From the NCBI RefSeq assembly GCF_014323565.1, contig NZ_CP058669.1, forward strand, positions 1,453,501 through 1,517,500: a stretch of 64,000 nucleotides of DNA, given 5' to 3'. This DNA is from Hyphobacterium sp. CCMP332. GTDB lineage: Bacteria; Pseudomonadota; Alphaproteobacteria; Caulobacterales; Maricaulaceae. A program made the translations under genes and the position numbers. Each line of letters starts with the position of its first letter. Position 1 is the first letter of the stretch. The notes beneath the pieces were generated by a model that was not told the origin of the DNA, ran no database searches, and was given only the letters and a program-made list of their open reading frames with translations. This document shows, one piece after another, positions 1-7,989 of the stretch.

Positions 1-34
1 GTAGTCTCTGCTCCCGGATAACAGGGAGTAGTTC

Positions 35-889
35 ATGCGTGCCGCCCTTGCGGCTCTGGTCGTCTTCAGCGGCGGAGCCCATGCTCAGACAAGTCTGGAT
101 ATCTATGCGCAGCGCGCCCTCGCCCGCGCGCTGGATGAACGCTGTCAGCTCTTCAGCGAAAACGAGCGGCTCGCTCTGGATGGGGCGTTTCTCCAGGCCC
201 GCGGCGATCTTTTACGCGCCGGATACGAGGCCGGGCGGATCGACCGGACCTACGACCAGATATCACGCAACGCCGCCAATCAGCCTTGTAACAGCGACGC
301 GACACTTGCGGTCGCCGCCAATATCCAGTCGGCCTATGTCGGCTGGCAACGCGAGCGGTTTCAGGATTATGTCGGCGCCCCGGCCATGTGGCGCGCCAAT
401 CGTCCATACGGATATGACAGCTGGGTGATCACCCAGACTTTGCTTGACGCCGATCATTCGCTGATGGCCGGACTCTATAATTCCGACCGGACATATGCCC
501 TGACGATTGCGGCAGCCGTAACGTCGGAAATTACGTCTCTGACATTGCATGTGCGAGACCCGCAAACGTCTCCTGAGCTGCACGACCCGAGCCTTGGCGG
601 GTTGCTGGAAGTCGACGGCGTGCCGTCCTGGACACCCTATCTACCGCCTGCGACCGGGAGCCGGCGCTTTATACCTTCGACCCGCTGGTCCGATGAAAAT
701 CTCAGCTATTTCGGTTTCAGCGAAACGGCGCTGGCGGCGTTCGCCGCTCTGGATCCGCGTGAAGCCGCCCGCATCGAGGCTTTCAATGCGGAAGGCGATC
801 TTGTCGCCACCCACTATGTCGGCGTCGGAGATTTCGCAGCCGCACTGGCATTTGTCAGATCGTCGCCGGACTGGTCAGCCGGACGATGA
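35..889 (+). CDS. Exported protein of unknown function
   Basis: A 284-residue protein that begins with a short signal peptide (hydrophobic residues 3-17, cleavage expected after AHA near residue 17), so it should be exported to the periplasm. The start has a GGGAG ribosome site six bases upstream. The mature part holds no motif I recognise; it is mixed alpha/beta in composition with a few Trp/Tyr-rich stretches. Its last 15 bases overlap the 3' end of the convergent histidine kinase gene. No function is assigned. Confidence 0.75.
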   Translation: MRAALAALVVFSGGAHAQTSLDIYAQRALARALDERCQLFSENERLALDGAFLQARGDLLRAGYEAGRIDRTYDQISRNAANQPCNSDATLAVAANIQSAYVGWQRERFQDYVGAPAMWRANRPYGYDSWVITQTLLDADHSLMAGLYNSDRTYALTIAAAVTSEITSLTLHVRDPQTSPELHDPSLGGLLEVDGVPSWTPYLPPATGSRRFIPSTRWSDENLSYFGFSETALAAFAALDPREAARIEAFNAEGDLVATHYVGVGDFAAALAFVRSSPDWSAGR

Positions 890-2617
890 TGCCAGAGACT
901 GGCTGGCGGCCTGCGCCCGTTGGATACGGGAATGAACTTCCAGCGGATCGCTTTCCTTCGGCGCGCTCTCATTGCCGGCGCGAATGACCGGCATCCTGAC
1001 CGAAACCGTCGTGCCCTCACCCAGCGTGCTCTCAAGCGTCATCTCGCCGCCATGCATGGCCGTCAGCGCCTTCACCAGAGACAGCCCCAGCCCGGATCCC
1101 CGCTCGTCGGACTGATCCGCCGTCGAGGCCTGCATATAGCGCTGGCCCAGACGATCGAGTTCGGCGGGCGCAATACCCGGACCGCTATCCCCGACAGCGA
1201 GCATCAGATCGTCGCCCTGCGTCTTTGCCATCACGACGATGACGCCATCCTTCGGCGTGAACTTGATGGCATTGGACAATAAATTCAGCAAGATCTGCCG
1301 CAATGCCTTGCGGTCGGCATTCACCGGAATGGGCGCGGCCATATCCAGTTCAATCTGGACACCTGCCTGCTCTGCGCGCTGCGACAGCATGCGCGTACAA
1401 AGCTCGACCACATCGGTCGCGTCAAAGTTTTCCCGGCTCAGCGCATAACTATCCGCCTCGATCTTCGACAGGTCGAGCACATCGCCAATCAGCTCCAGAA
1501 GATGCCGCCCGCTCTCGTGAATCAGCTCGGCATATTCGGCATATTTCGCCGGGACCGGCCCGAAAAGCCGCGACTTCATCGCATCGGAAAAACCGATAAT
1601 AGCGTTCAATGGCGTCCGGATTTCGTGGCTCACCGAGGCCAGGAATTCAGATTTCGCGTGGGTTTCTGCCAGCGCGGCATCGCGTTGCTGAACCAATTCG
1701 TCATTCGCCGGCTGGTCCGAGGCCTCAAAAGCATCCGCATGCACCATCGCAATCACGCCTTCGGGTGACCGGAACAGTTGAACCGCTTCGGAATGGCCTT
1801 TGATCCCGCGTATCCGGACCAAAACCGGGGTTTCATCGGCCGGTACGGAAAAGGCGACAGCATCCTGCGCATCAAAGGCAAGATCGGAAACCGGCACACC
1901 GGCCATCTGTGGCGGCATGCCCGGCATCATCGAGCGCAGGGAACGGGAAGTGGCGATGATCTCTCCGTCTTTTTCGGCGACCAGCGCGACAGGTGCAACG
2001 TCAAAGGCACGGCTGCGAAGCCGGTGCTTCGCGGCAAGCGCACGAAATTGGCGGCGCGACCGCATACCGCGCGCTGCCGATAGCGAAAACGAGACCGCAA
2101 TAAAGGTGGCCGCGGCGAGAAATCCGGGTGCAAAAACCGTCAGCGCGCCCGGTGGCGCGACCAGAAGCCCCGCAAACTGAAGGCCGCCGGCAAACAGAGC
2201 CGTAAGTCCGGCCAGGGCTGCCGATTCAATCACCGTCTTGCGGTCAGCATAGGAGGCCGCAGACGCGACCGGCAGCAAAAAGGCCAGGGCCGCCGGGCCA
2301 AACAATCCGCCAGAGGCGGCTGCGACCGAGGCCGCCAGCGACACCCAGAGCAGTGCCAGAACCAGACGCCCGAACCGGCTCGCCCGCCGGCGCGCCAGGA
2401 ATAGTCCGGCGATGCCGGGGATCATGCCGGCCAGGATTCCGCCCAGCGCGACGGGCGTCGCCGCGGGGGAAGCCGCAATGATCATAGGCGCAACGCTGGC
2501 CAGCAGCGCCACCCACAAGAGGTGCGCCAAAATTCCGCCATGTCTGAGAAGCGGGTTTATCAAACGCATTACAGGCGCCAGCCTCCGATTGTCGCGACTC
2601 GGTTGATTGCCGCACAT
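875..2617 (-). CDS. Membrane sensor histidine kinase, DivJ/PleC-like
   Basis: A 580-residue sensor kinase. Residues 28-182 hold about six hydrophobic membrane segments. A weak PAS-like region follows (about 200-295), then the DHp domain with the phospho-acceptor His331 in SHEIRTPLNAIIGFS, and a HATPase domain with the N box (NLLSNAIKF, about 445-453), G1 (DSGPGIA) and G2 (GSGLGLSL). The multi-span N-terminus plus this H-box style recalls DivJ/PleC kinases, which phosphorylate DivK/PleD in alphaproteobacterial cell-cycle control; the exact orthologue is not certain. No receiver domain is present. The start at 2617 has GGGGGAG ten bases upstream; an in-frame ATG at 2569 (with GGAGG) is an alternative and would fit better with transcription driven from the CtrA box at 2637-2651. 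Confidence 0.88.
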   Translation of the reverse strand: MCGNQPSRDNRRLAPVMRLINPLLRHGGILAHLLWVALLASVAPMIIAASPAATPVALGGILAGMIPGIAGLFLARRRASRFGRLVLALLWVSLAASVAAASGGLFGPAALAFLLPVASAASYADRKTVIESAALAGLTALFAGGLQFAGLLVAPPGALTVFAPGFLAAATFIAVSFSLSAARGMRSRRQFRALAAKHRLRSRAFDVAPVALVAEKDGEIIATSRSLRSMMPGMPPQMAGVPVSDLAFDAQDAVAFSVPADETPVLVRIRGIKGHSEAVQLFRSPEGVIAMVHADAFEASDQPANDELVQQRDAALAETHAKSEFLASVSHEIRTPLNAIIGFSDAMKSRLFGPVPAKYAEYAELIHESGRHLLELIGDVLDLSKIEADSYALSRENFDATDVVELCTRMLSQRAEQAGVQIELDMAAPIPVNADRKALRQILLNLLSNAIKFTPKDGVIVVMAKTQGDDLMLAVGDSGPGIAPAELDRLGQRYMQASTADQSDERGSGLGLSLVKALTAMHGGEMTLESTLGEGTTVSVRMPVIRAGNESAPKESDPLEVHSRIQRAQAASQSLASSSG

Positions 2618-2636
2618 CGAACCTTGTCTCCCCCAC

Positions 2637-2651
2637 TTAACAAGACGTTAA
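2637..2651. promoter_or_regulatory. Perfect CtrA-type box
   Basis: TTAA (2637-2640), seven bases, TTAA (2648-2651) matches the full CtrA consensus TTAA-N7-TTAA. It lies between the divergent histidine kinase (20 bp from the 2617 start, 68 bp from the 2569 alternative) and the exported protein starting at 2785. I found no other exact match in the intergenic regions I scanned by eye. That CtrA binds here is inference. Confidence 0.6.
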
Positions 2652-2784
2652 TGCGGGGGCAAAATTCGTTAACGCAACACTTCAGCAAGCCTTGGTGCAA
2701 GATTATCTGCAGGTGACTGGCGCTCGCGCCTCAGTCGGTTCAAGATGCAGAGATCAACGCCTTGCGGCATAGGAGAGTTCAATC

Positions 2785-3795
2785 GTGCTTAATGTCTTGC
2801 TTTCAGCGATAGCCATGGTTGCCGTGCTTCAGGATGACGGCAGTACGGCCACAGATAGTCAGCCGGTTTTGCGGCTGGACGCAGTCGAGAGCGTTGAACA
2901 AAACGTAGACAATGACATCGTTCTGCGGTCCGCCAGCCAATATGCCGGTTTCCACCAGACACTCGGAAATATCCGGGACCGCGAAATCACTTCCGGCGCT
3001 GTCCTCGATCAGTCAATGGACGAGATATCCGTCTATCTGGCCCGCGAGCGCCTTGTTCGCGCCTGGCTGGCCTATTCCTCTCTGATCGCCGAGCAACACC
3101 CGCAATTCCTGGACGATGTCCGCGACGTCGCCGATTATTACGGTCAGGATGCCGCAATCGCGGCCCTGGCCAATGATCCCGCCTATGCTGGTGCCTTCCG
3201 CTATGCCGATCAGGCTAGCGAATCCGTTCTCGAGGCGATTGATGAAGACTCCGGCCAGATCCGCGATCTCGGCGAACAATATCGCCAATCCGCCTACGCC
3301 CTGCAAAACGAGCGTTGGGCGAACGCCATTTCGCGCGACCGGCAAAACCGGCTGGCCGCGCTCCGCGCCGCCGACGATATAGCGGCTCCGCTGGCGGGCG
3401 ATCTGTTCACCACCAGCTTTATCAGCGAAACCGACATCGGTGCTGCCTCCAGCCTGTTTGCGACGCCTGCGCCGCGCCCGAGTCTGGCAGCCTCCACGCC
3501 CAATCTGACCCTGGATGCCGATGTGCCGTATGAGCCGGACCGGGTGCGTGTCGGCCGCATCCTGTCCATCGCGGCCTTGCGGGCCATTGGCGAGAATTCG
3601 CGCTACACAGAGGACTCCATCCAGTCACTTCTGGCAGACCCGCTCGCGCAACGCTGTATCTCGTGGGCGCGGGTCAATCTTGCGCAGTGCGTGGCGGCCG
3701 CGCATTTCGAGTATGAAGACTCCTTCTGCATCGCCCAACATGCGCTGATTGAGGTGTCAAACTGTCTCGAAGCGGCGCAGGATCGGCAGAACTAG
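2785..3795 (+). CDS. Exported protein with four C-terminal cysteines, unknown
   Basis: A 336-residue protein starting at GTG with a good AGGAG site eight bases upstream. The first 15 residues form a short hydrophobic stretch that could be a minimal signal peptide. The middle is helical, acidic and Ala/Asp-rich. The last 50 residues carry four cysteines spaced C-x8-C-x12-C-x10-C, suggesting two disulfides in the periplasm. I recognise no family. It is divergent from the kinase gene and shares its intergenic region, including the CtrA-type box. Confidence 0.7.
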   Translation: MLNVLLSAIAMVAVLQDDGSTATDSQPVLRLDAVESVEQNVDNDIVLRSASQYAGFHQTLGNIRDREITSGAVLDQSMDEISVYLARERLVRAWLAYSSLIAEQHPQFLDDVRDVADYYGQDAAIAALANDPAYAGAFRYADQASESVLEAIDEDSGQIRDLGEQYRQSAYALQNERWANAISRDRQNRLAALRAADDIAAPLAGDLFTTSFISETDIGAASSLFATPAPRPSLAASTPNLTLDADVPYEPDRVRVGRILSIAALRAIGENSRYTEDSIQSLLADPLAQRCISWARVNLAQCVAAAHFEYEDSFCIAQHALIEVSNCLEAAQDRQN

Positions 3796-4002
3796 GCCCA
3801 TCCTGTCCTGGATTGCGCCATTCCGGCACACCGTAAACAACAAGTAAAGATTCTCCTTCGTTTTCTATTTATTAGAATTTGCGCGAAGCCTTTTGATCTT
3901 TATTTTCTATTAACACGCGTTTCGATGGAATTGCGTTCGGGGTTTGGCTAGCCTCCTTCTTGCAGTTGGAGAACTGTAGATATTCGAAGGATCAGCCAAG
4001 CC
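3796..4002. promoter_or_regulatory. AT-rich promoter region with a 9-bp direct repeat
   Basis: This 207-bp gap contains an AT-rich stretch (about 3836-3912) in an otherwise GC-rich sequence. The nonamer TTTTCTATT occurs at 3861-3869 and again at 3903-3911, 42 bp apart, which is four helical turns. No open reading frame of note is present. It is probably the promoter of the small exported gene at 4003. Confidence 0.4.
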
Positions 4003-4278
4003 ATGGGTTTTGCATTTAGAGCGATTTTCTGGATAGCCATCGTTGCGGCGTTCGCGCCTGCCAGCGTGTTCTCCAGCGAAGGCGTGAGTGCTCCGGACGA
4101 ATTGACCGACCTCATCGCCCAGGGTCAACGCGTCCATCAGGTGTGTTCGGACCTCCCCGCGCTGTGTGACCTCGCCAGTGAAGCCGGTGGCCTTGCCGCG
4201 ATTGCTGCCAATGAGTCGGTGAGCCGGGTCGAAAACTGGCTGGACGAACGCGAAGCGGCTGCCGCCGACGCATCCTGA
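4003..4278 (+). CDS. Small exported protein, DUF5330-like
   Basis: A 91-residue protein with an N-terminal hydrophobic segment (residues 4-23) that could be a signal peptide or anchor, followed by a short helical domain with two cysteines (C-x5-C). The N-terminal pattern and position beside sufE resemble the alphaproteobacterial DUF5330 family; the assignment is from memory of pattern and gene order. AAGGA lies 11 bases upstream of the ATG. Role unknown. Confidence 0.65.
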   Translation: MGFAFRAIFWIAIVAAFAPASVFSSEGVSAPDELTDLIAQGQRVHQVCSDLPALCDLASEAGGLAAIAANESVSRVENWLDEREAAAADAS

Positions 4279-4317
4279 TCCCTTGCCCTCGGGCAGGGAG
4301 CGTTATATTCGCCGGGC

Positions 4318-4740
4318 ATGAGCCCTGATACCAAATCTGACATTGATGACCTGATCGAGGAATTCGAATTTCTCGGCGATTGGGAAGATCGTTACCGCTA
4401 TCTGATCGATCTCGGTCAGGCCATGCCGCCCCTGCCCGAGGCTGACAAGACCGATGAACGCCGGGTCAAGGGCTGCACCAGCCGCGTCTGGCTCGTCATC
4501 GATCCACCCGAAGGCGACCGCTTCCGGTTTCGTGCCGATTCCGATGCGCACATCGTCAAGGGATTGGCCGCCTTGCTGGTCCGGCTCTATTCGGGGCGCT
4601 CGAGAAGCGACATTGCGGCAATTGACCCGCGGGACGTACTCACGCGCATAGGTCTGGCCGATCATTTGTCGCCTCAGCGCTCCAATGGTCTCAACGCGAT
4701 GATTGCGCGCATCCGCTCGGAAGCGGACGCGGCGGACTGA
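4318..4740 (+). CDS. sufE: Cysteine desulfuration protein SufE
   Basis: A 140-residue SufE. SufE takes persulfide sulfur from the cysteine desulfurase SufS and passes it to the SufBCD scaffold for Fe-S cluster assembly in the cytoplasm. The acceptor is Cys53 in the signature VKGCTSRVW; the surrounding helices and the length are typical. No other suf gene is nearby, so it is a detached copy as often seen in this group. Its last 50 bases overlap, in the convergent direction, the 3' end of the DUF6456 gene. Confidence 0.93.
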   Translation: MSPDTKSDIDDLIEEFEFLGDWEDRYRYLIDLGQAMPPLPEADKTDERRVKGCTSRVWLVIDPPEGDRFRFRADSDAHIVKGLAALLVRLYSGRSRSDIAAIDPRDVLTRIGLADHLSPQRSNGLNAMIARIRSEADAAD

Positions 4741-5482
4741 GGTCTGACATCCGAAGCATACCGTAGTGAATCGCCAGGCGTTGCAGGGCGAGCTTGAGTA
4801 TCGCCTTGCCCGAGCGCCTCGGCCAGTTCGCGGCCCGCTCGGCGGCTTCCAGGCCGGTTTCCGTCAGACACACAGCGCTGAGCATGGAGTTAAGGCCCGG
4901 CCCGACAGCGTCAAGCGCATCAAGAACGCGATCCTTGGCATCCATCGCAGAGGTCGGCGCGTCCTCCCGGGTACGTGATCGCCCGGTGCGCACCGGGGCT
5001 TTATAGCCCTCCCAGTCAGACGTCACACGATCGACCAGAACCGAGCGCGTGTAATCCGCGCGCAAGCGCTCACCGGCGTCGAATTCTTCCGGACTGAGCC
5101 AGGCAGAACCGGTGCGGGGATCCGGCTTCAGCCATCTCGCCAATGGGGAATACGCGAGATTCACCGTCCGCCGCGTGATCTGACCGGCATCGTCGATGAA
5201 GTTTTGCTCGACCGGCTGCGCATGGATTGACCGGAAATCGCCGGAGGATCGTTCGGCGAGTGTCGCAACGGCGACCGCCAGCACGTATTCATCCGGTTCG
5301 ACTTCGGTAATCAGCCCATCGCCCCGTGCCCGCAAAAAAGTGTGCCGGTCAATGCGGGCAAGCGGCCGTCGCCTCTGACCGCCCTGCGGGTAAACGGCAT
5401 ATCCTTGCGTCTCCCCGGATACAGGCTTCAGCCGCGCGCCGGGCGTAGCAAGCCGCCTTAGCCATCGTGGAACCAGTGTCAT
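4691..5482 (-). CDS. DUF6456 domain protein
   Basis: A 263-residue cytoplasmic protein, rich in Arg. The C-terminal half (about 110-245) has the pattern of DUF6456, with YSPLARW, the AGERLRADYTRS stretch and a KxRVLDALDAVGPGLxSML helix. The chosen ATG at 5482 overlaps the hdaB stop as ATGA, which favours it over the in-frame ATG at 5530. Its fixed place after a DnaA-domain-IV-like gene suggests a DNA-related or regulatory role, but none is shown here. The tail overlaps sufE by 50 bp in the convergent direction. Confidence 0.78.
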   Translation of the reverse strand: MTLVPRWLRRLATPGARLKPVSGETQGYAVYPQGGQRRRPLARIDRHTFLRARGDGLITEVEPDEYVLAVAVATLAERSSGDFRSIHAQPVEQNFIDDAGQITRRTVNLAYSPLARWLKPDPRTGSAWLSPEEFDAGERLRADYTRSVLVDRVTSDWEGYKAPVRTGRSRTREDAPTSAMDAKDRVLDALDAVGPGLNSMLSAVCLTETGLEAAERAANWPRRSGKAILKLALQRLAIHYGMLRMSDLSPPRPLPSGCAQSSR

Positions 5483-5829
5483 CGAAGGGCCGCGCCGACG
5501 GCTTTGGGTTCCGGTGCCGTTCGAAGACATTCCTCAAGACCATCCAGCCAGGCGTCAAAATCCGGATCGTCGCGGCGGTCTTCGACGATCTGGCAGGCAT
5601 AGGAGGCCGTTGAGCGGTCGCGGCCGAATGCCTGTCCGACACGCGCCAGATTCAGCTCGAAGGCCACGTGGGAAAGATACATGGCGACCTGCCGCGCAAA
5701 GGCGACGTCCGAAGACCGGCGCGTGGGCGCGGCTATCTCTTCGGCCGGAACATTGAAGGCAAAGGCTACGGTTTCACGCGCCAGCCGCGCACGCGCCAGA
5801 TCCCGTTCGGTAAATTGCTGTCCACACAT
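5479..5829 (-). CDS. hdaB: DnaA domain IV-like protein, HdaB homologue
   Basis: A 116-residue protein consisting almost only of a DnaA C-terminal-like helix-turn-helix. Residues 45-90 contain ARQVAMYLSH, then VGQAFGRDRSTASYA, which parallels the DnaA domain IV signature (RQxAMYL, xIGxxFGxRDHTTVxHA). It lacks the AAA+ ATPase. In Caulobacter the similar protein HdaB interferes with Hda-mediated inactivation of DnaA and so promotes replication initiation; orthology here is inferred from size, motif and lineage. The gene is coupled to the DUF6456 gene by a 4-bp overlap. Two dyads lie in the 132-bp upstream region. Confidence 0.8.
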   Translation of the reverse strand: MCGQQFTERDLARARLARETVAFAFNVPAEEIAAPTRRSSDVAFARQVAMYLSHVAFELNLARVGQAFGRDRSTASYACQIVEDRRDDPDFDAWLDGLEECLRTAPEPKAVGAALR

Positions 5830-5889
5830 TTGTCCATCCGTTCTTCTCTCTTGAGGTCATCATAAGAGCGTTTCGGAAATGCGAGGATA

Positions 5890-5908
5890 ACATTCCTATC
5901 GGGAATGT
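5890..5908. repeat. Inverted repeat upstream of hdaB
   Basis: Perfect 7-bp arms, ACATTCC (5890-5896) and GGAATGT (5902-5908), with a 5-nt spacer. It is about 60 bp upstream of the hdaB start and could be an operator; nothing else supports a function. Confidence 0.45.
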
Positions 5909-5914
5909 AGAATA

Positions 5915-5943
5915 CCCTTACACACCTTATGGGTGTGTAAGGG
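5915..5943. repeat. Long perfect dyad between mrp operon and hdaB
   Basis: Perfect 12-bp arms, CCCTTACACACC (5915-5926) and GGTGTGTAAGGG (5932-5943), with a 5-nt loop. On the minus strand it follows the stop of the last Mrp gene by about 20 bp and is followed by TATTCT, so it may end the operon. The lack of a clear T-tract leaves an operator for hdaB as an equal alternative. Confidence 0.55.
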
Positions 5944-5961
5944 TGGGTGTTGCATAAAAGG

Positions 5962-7677
5962 CTAACCGGCGAGGTAGGCGATCACCATGACAAGGCCGAG
6001 CAATACGCTCGTCCAGATCGCCATAATCCCGCTCGGCACATCACGGCTGAGGGCTCCGGCCGGGCTGAACAGATTGAACAGCTTGTCCGCAACATTGCGG
6101 CCCGCCGCATTCAGGCGATTGGTTATCGACGCCGTCAAACGCCCGCTCATTGCCGCGATCCACTTGACCGCGCCATCACCAAGACGGCGATAGAACCAGT
6201 CCGTGTCCAGATTGATGGACCGGACCTCTTCCGGATACCATTTGAGTTTGACCAGCAATGAAAAGGCAAATAGCGCGGCAATCAGGAGCTGCATCTGGCC
6301 AACAATGTGATCAAACGTATAGGGCGCGTATTCGACCGGATAGGGCAGCAGGCTGTAAAGCACGCCATAATTGACCCCCAGATAAATACACAGGAAGGAC
6401 GCAATCCCCATCGCCAGGAGCATGTTCCACGGGGCTTCCTTGACCCTGTGCCCCCGATCGTGACTGAAGAAGGCAAAATACGGGATCTTGATCCCCGAGT
6501 GTTCGAGCACGCCGGCCGAGGCAAAGACGAGGATCACAAACGGAATCTCATACCCGCCATACGCAACGGCAGACAGAGTCAGGGCTTTGGCCACAAATCC
6601 GGAGAAGAGCGGGAAGGCCGAGATCGCCCCCGCCCCGATCAGACAGAAGAAGGCCGTAAACGGCATGGATTTGTAGAGACCGCCCAGCTCCGACGCCTTT
6701 GTATGGCCGACCCGCATCAAAACGGCGCCCATGCTCATGAACAGCAAGGCCTTGTAGATGATGTGGACGAAAGCATGAGCCGCCGCACCATTCAGGCCAA
6801 GCTCGGTGCCGACACCAATACCCGCGACCATGAAGCCCAGCTGGTTGTTCAGCGAATAGGCCAACACCTTGCGCAGATCATTCTCGATCACCGCATAGAA
6901 GACCGGGAAGGCGACCATCACCGCGCCGACCCAGACCAGAATATCCAGTCCGGCAAATCCGCGCGCCAATGCATAGATGGCCAGCTTTGTGGTGAAGGCA
7001 GACAACACGACCGCCCCGGTGGCCGTGGCTTTCGGATAGGCATCCTGCAGCCAGTTGTGCATGAGCGGAAAGGCCGCCTTGATACCAAAGGCCAGAAGGA
7101 TCAGCAGACCGCCCGGCGCATTCACATCGATCGCATTGAACTGCCAGCTGCCGGAATGGTTGGCGTAGAGCACGGCGCCTGCCAGCAGCAGAACACCGGA
7201 CAGGACATGGATGGCCAGATAGCGCAGGCCGGCGCGGAAGGCTTCCGGATTACGGCTCGCCCAGATCAGGAAGACGGACGAAATCGCGGTCAGTTCCCAG
7301 AAGAAGAACAGCGTCAGCATATCCCCGGCAAACACCGCGCCGAGGCCTGCGCCGGAATAGATCAGCGTGGACGAGTCGGCGAGCTTGTCGCGGTCATGAA
7401 GCGCATAGATCGAGTTCAGGAAAATCGCGAGAATGAAAACAAGGCCCCAGACCCGTGAAAGCGGGTCGAAGCGATAGGTTTCAAAACCGAAACCGGCCAG
7501 ATCCATCGCACCGAAAATGCCCACTTCCGGTGTCATGAACCAGACAGCCGCCGCCGCAAGCGGCGCGGCAATCATCAGCATTTTGCGCAGCGTATAGGAT
7601 GGCGATAACGCCGCCAGCAAACCGGCAAGAATGACAGGAATGGCCGGTGACAATCCGGCGGTAATCAGATCAGTCAT
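5962..7677 (-). CDS. Mrp-type antiporter subunit D-like (third copy)
   Basis: A 571-residue polytopic membrane protein of the proton-conducting NuoL/M/N-MrpA/D family. It keeps the family's key charged residues: a Glu in the FFFWEL segment and a Lys in the GIKAAFPLMHNWL segment. Last gene of the operon and longer than the other D copies, with a C-terminal extension of about 100 residues ending in another membrane span. I chose the ATG at 7677 (GGAGG seven bases upstream) over a GTG at 7683. It overlaps the upstream small gene by 8 bp. Confidence 0.9.
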   Translation of the reverse strand: MTDLITAGLSPAIPVILAGLLAALSPSYTLRKMLMIAAPLAAAAVWFMTPEVGIFGAMDLAGFGFETYRFDPLSRVWGLVFILAIFLNSIYALHDRDKLADSSTLIYSGAGLGAVFAGDMLTLFFFWELTAISSVFLIWASRNPEAFRAGLRYLAIHVLSGVLLLAGAVLYANHSGSWQFNAIDVNAPGGLLILLAFGIKAAFPLMHNWLQDAYPKATATGAVVLSAFTTKLAIYALARGFAGLDILVWVGAVMVAFPVFYAVIENDLRKVLAYSLNNQLGFMVAGIGVGTELGLNGAAAHAFVHIIYKALLFMSMGAVLMRVGHTKASELGGLYKSMPFTAFFCLIGAGAISAFPLFSGFVAKALTLSAVAYGGYEIPFVILVFASAGVLEHSGIKIPYFAFFSHDRGHRVKEAPWNMLLAMGIASFLCIYLGVNYGVLYSLLPYPVEYAPYTFDHIVGQMQLLIAALFAFSLLVKLKWYPEEVRSINLDTDWFYRRLGDGAVKWIAAMSGRLTASITNRLNAAGRNVADKLFNLFSPAGALSRDVPSGIMAIWTSVLLGLVMVIAYLAG

Positions 7678-7987
7678 GATCACCCTCCTGCTCGTAATAA
7701 TCTTCCGGACGGCCCAACAGACGGCGCAGCGGCCAGCCCATCAGCACAGCGAGACAGAACCCGAAAAACCCTTCAATCTCGTAGAAGCCGAAGACATCGT
7801 CATATTTCGACACGGCATGAAACGGATAGAGAAATTCCAGAAACAGCATCAGCGCCGCCAACGCACCGAAAAGATAGAGCGGGATCGCCTTGGTCAGCGG
7901 ATGATCCAGCCACAGGAACGGACGGGCAGCCGGATGAATATCATCCAGATTTTCGGAAGAGTCCGGAGGCGTTGTTTTATCGCTCAT
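7670..7987 (-). CDS. Small two-span membrane protein within mrp operon, unknown
   Basis: A 105-residue protein with a hydrophilic acidic N-terminus, two hydrophobic segments (about residues 33-52 and 69-86) and a charged tail rich in Glu/Asp. It does not look like MrpC, E, F or G. Two base pairs separate it from the preceding D subunit and it overlaps the next by 8 bp, so it is translated as part of the operon and may be an accessory subunit of the antiporter. Family not recognised. Confidence 0.7.
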   Translation of the reverse strand: MSDKTTPPDSSENLDDIHPAARPFLWLDHPLTKAIPLYLFGALAALMLFLEFLYPFHAVSKYDDVFGFYEIEGFFGFCLAVLMGWPLRRLLGRPEDYYEQEGDHD

Positions 7988-7989
7988 GC

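Noticed and set aside
3908-3922. Half-site match to a CtrA box (TTAA-N7-TTCG) before the DUF5330-like gene
   Set aside because: Only one half is exact, so it is not called.
6307-7458. Long plus-strand open frame opposite the last D subunit
   Set aside because: Antisense shadow; Gln/Arg-rich composition and no ribosome site.
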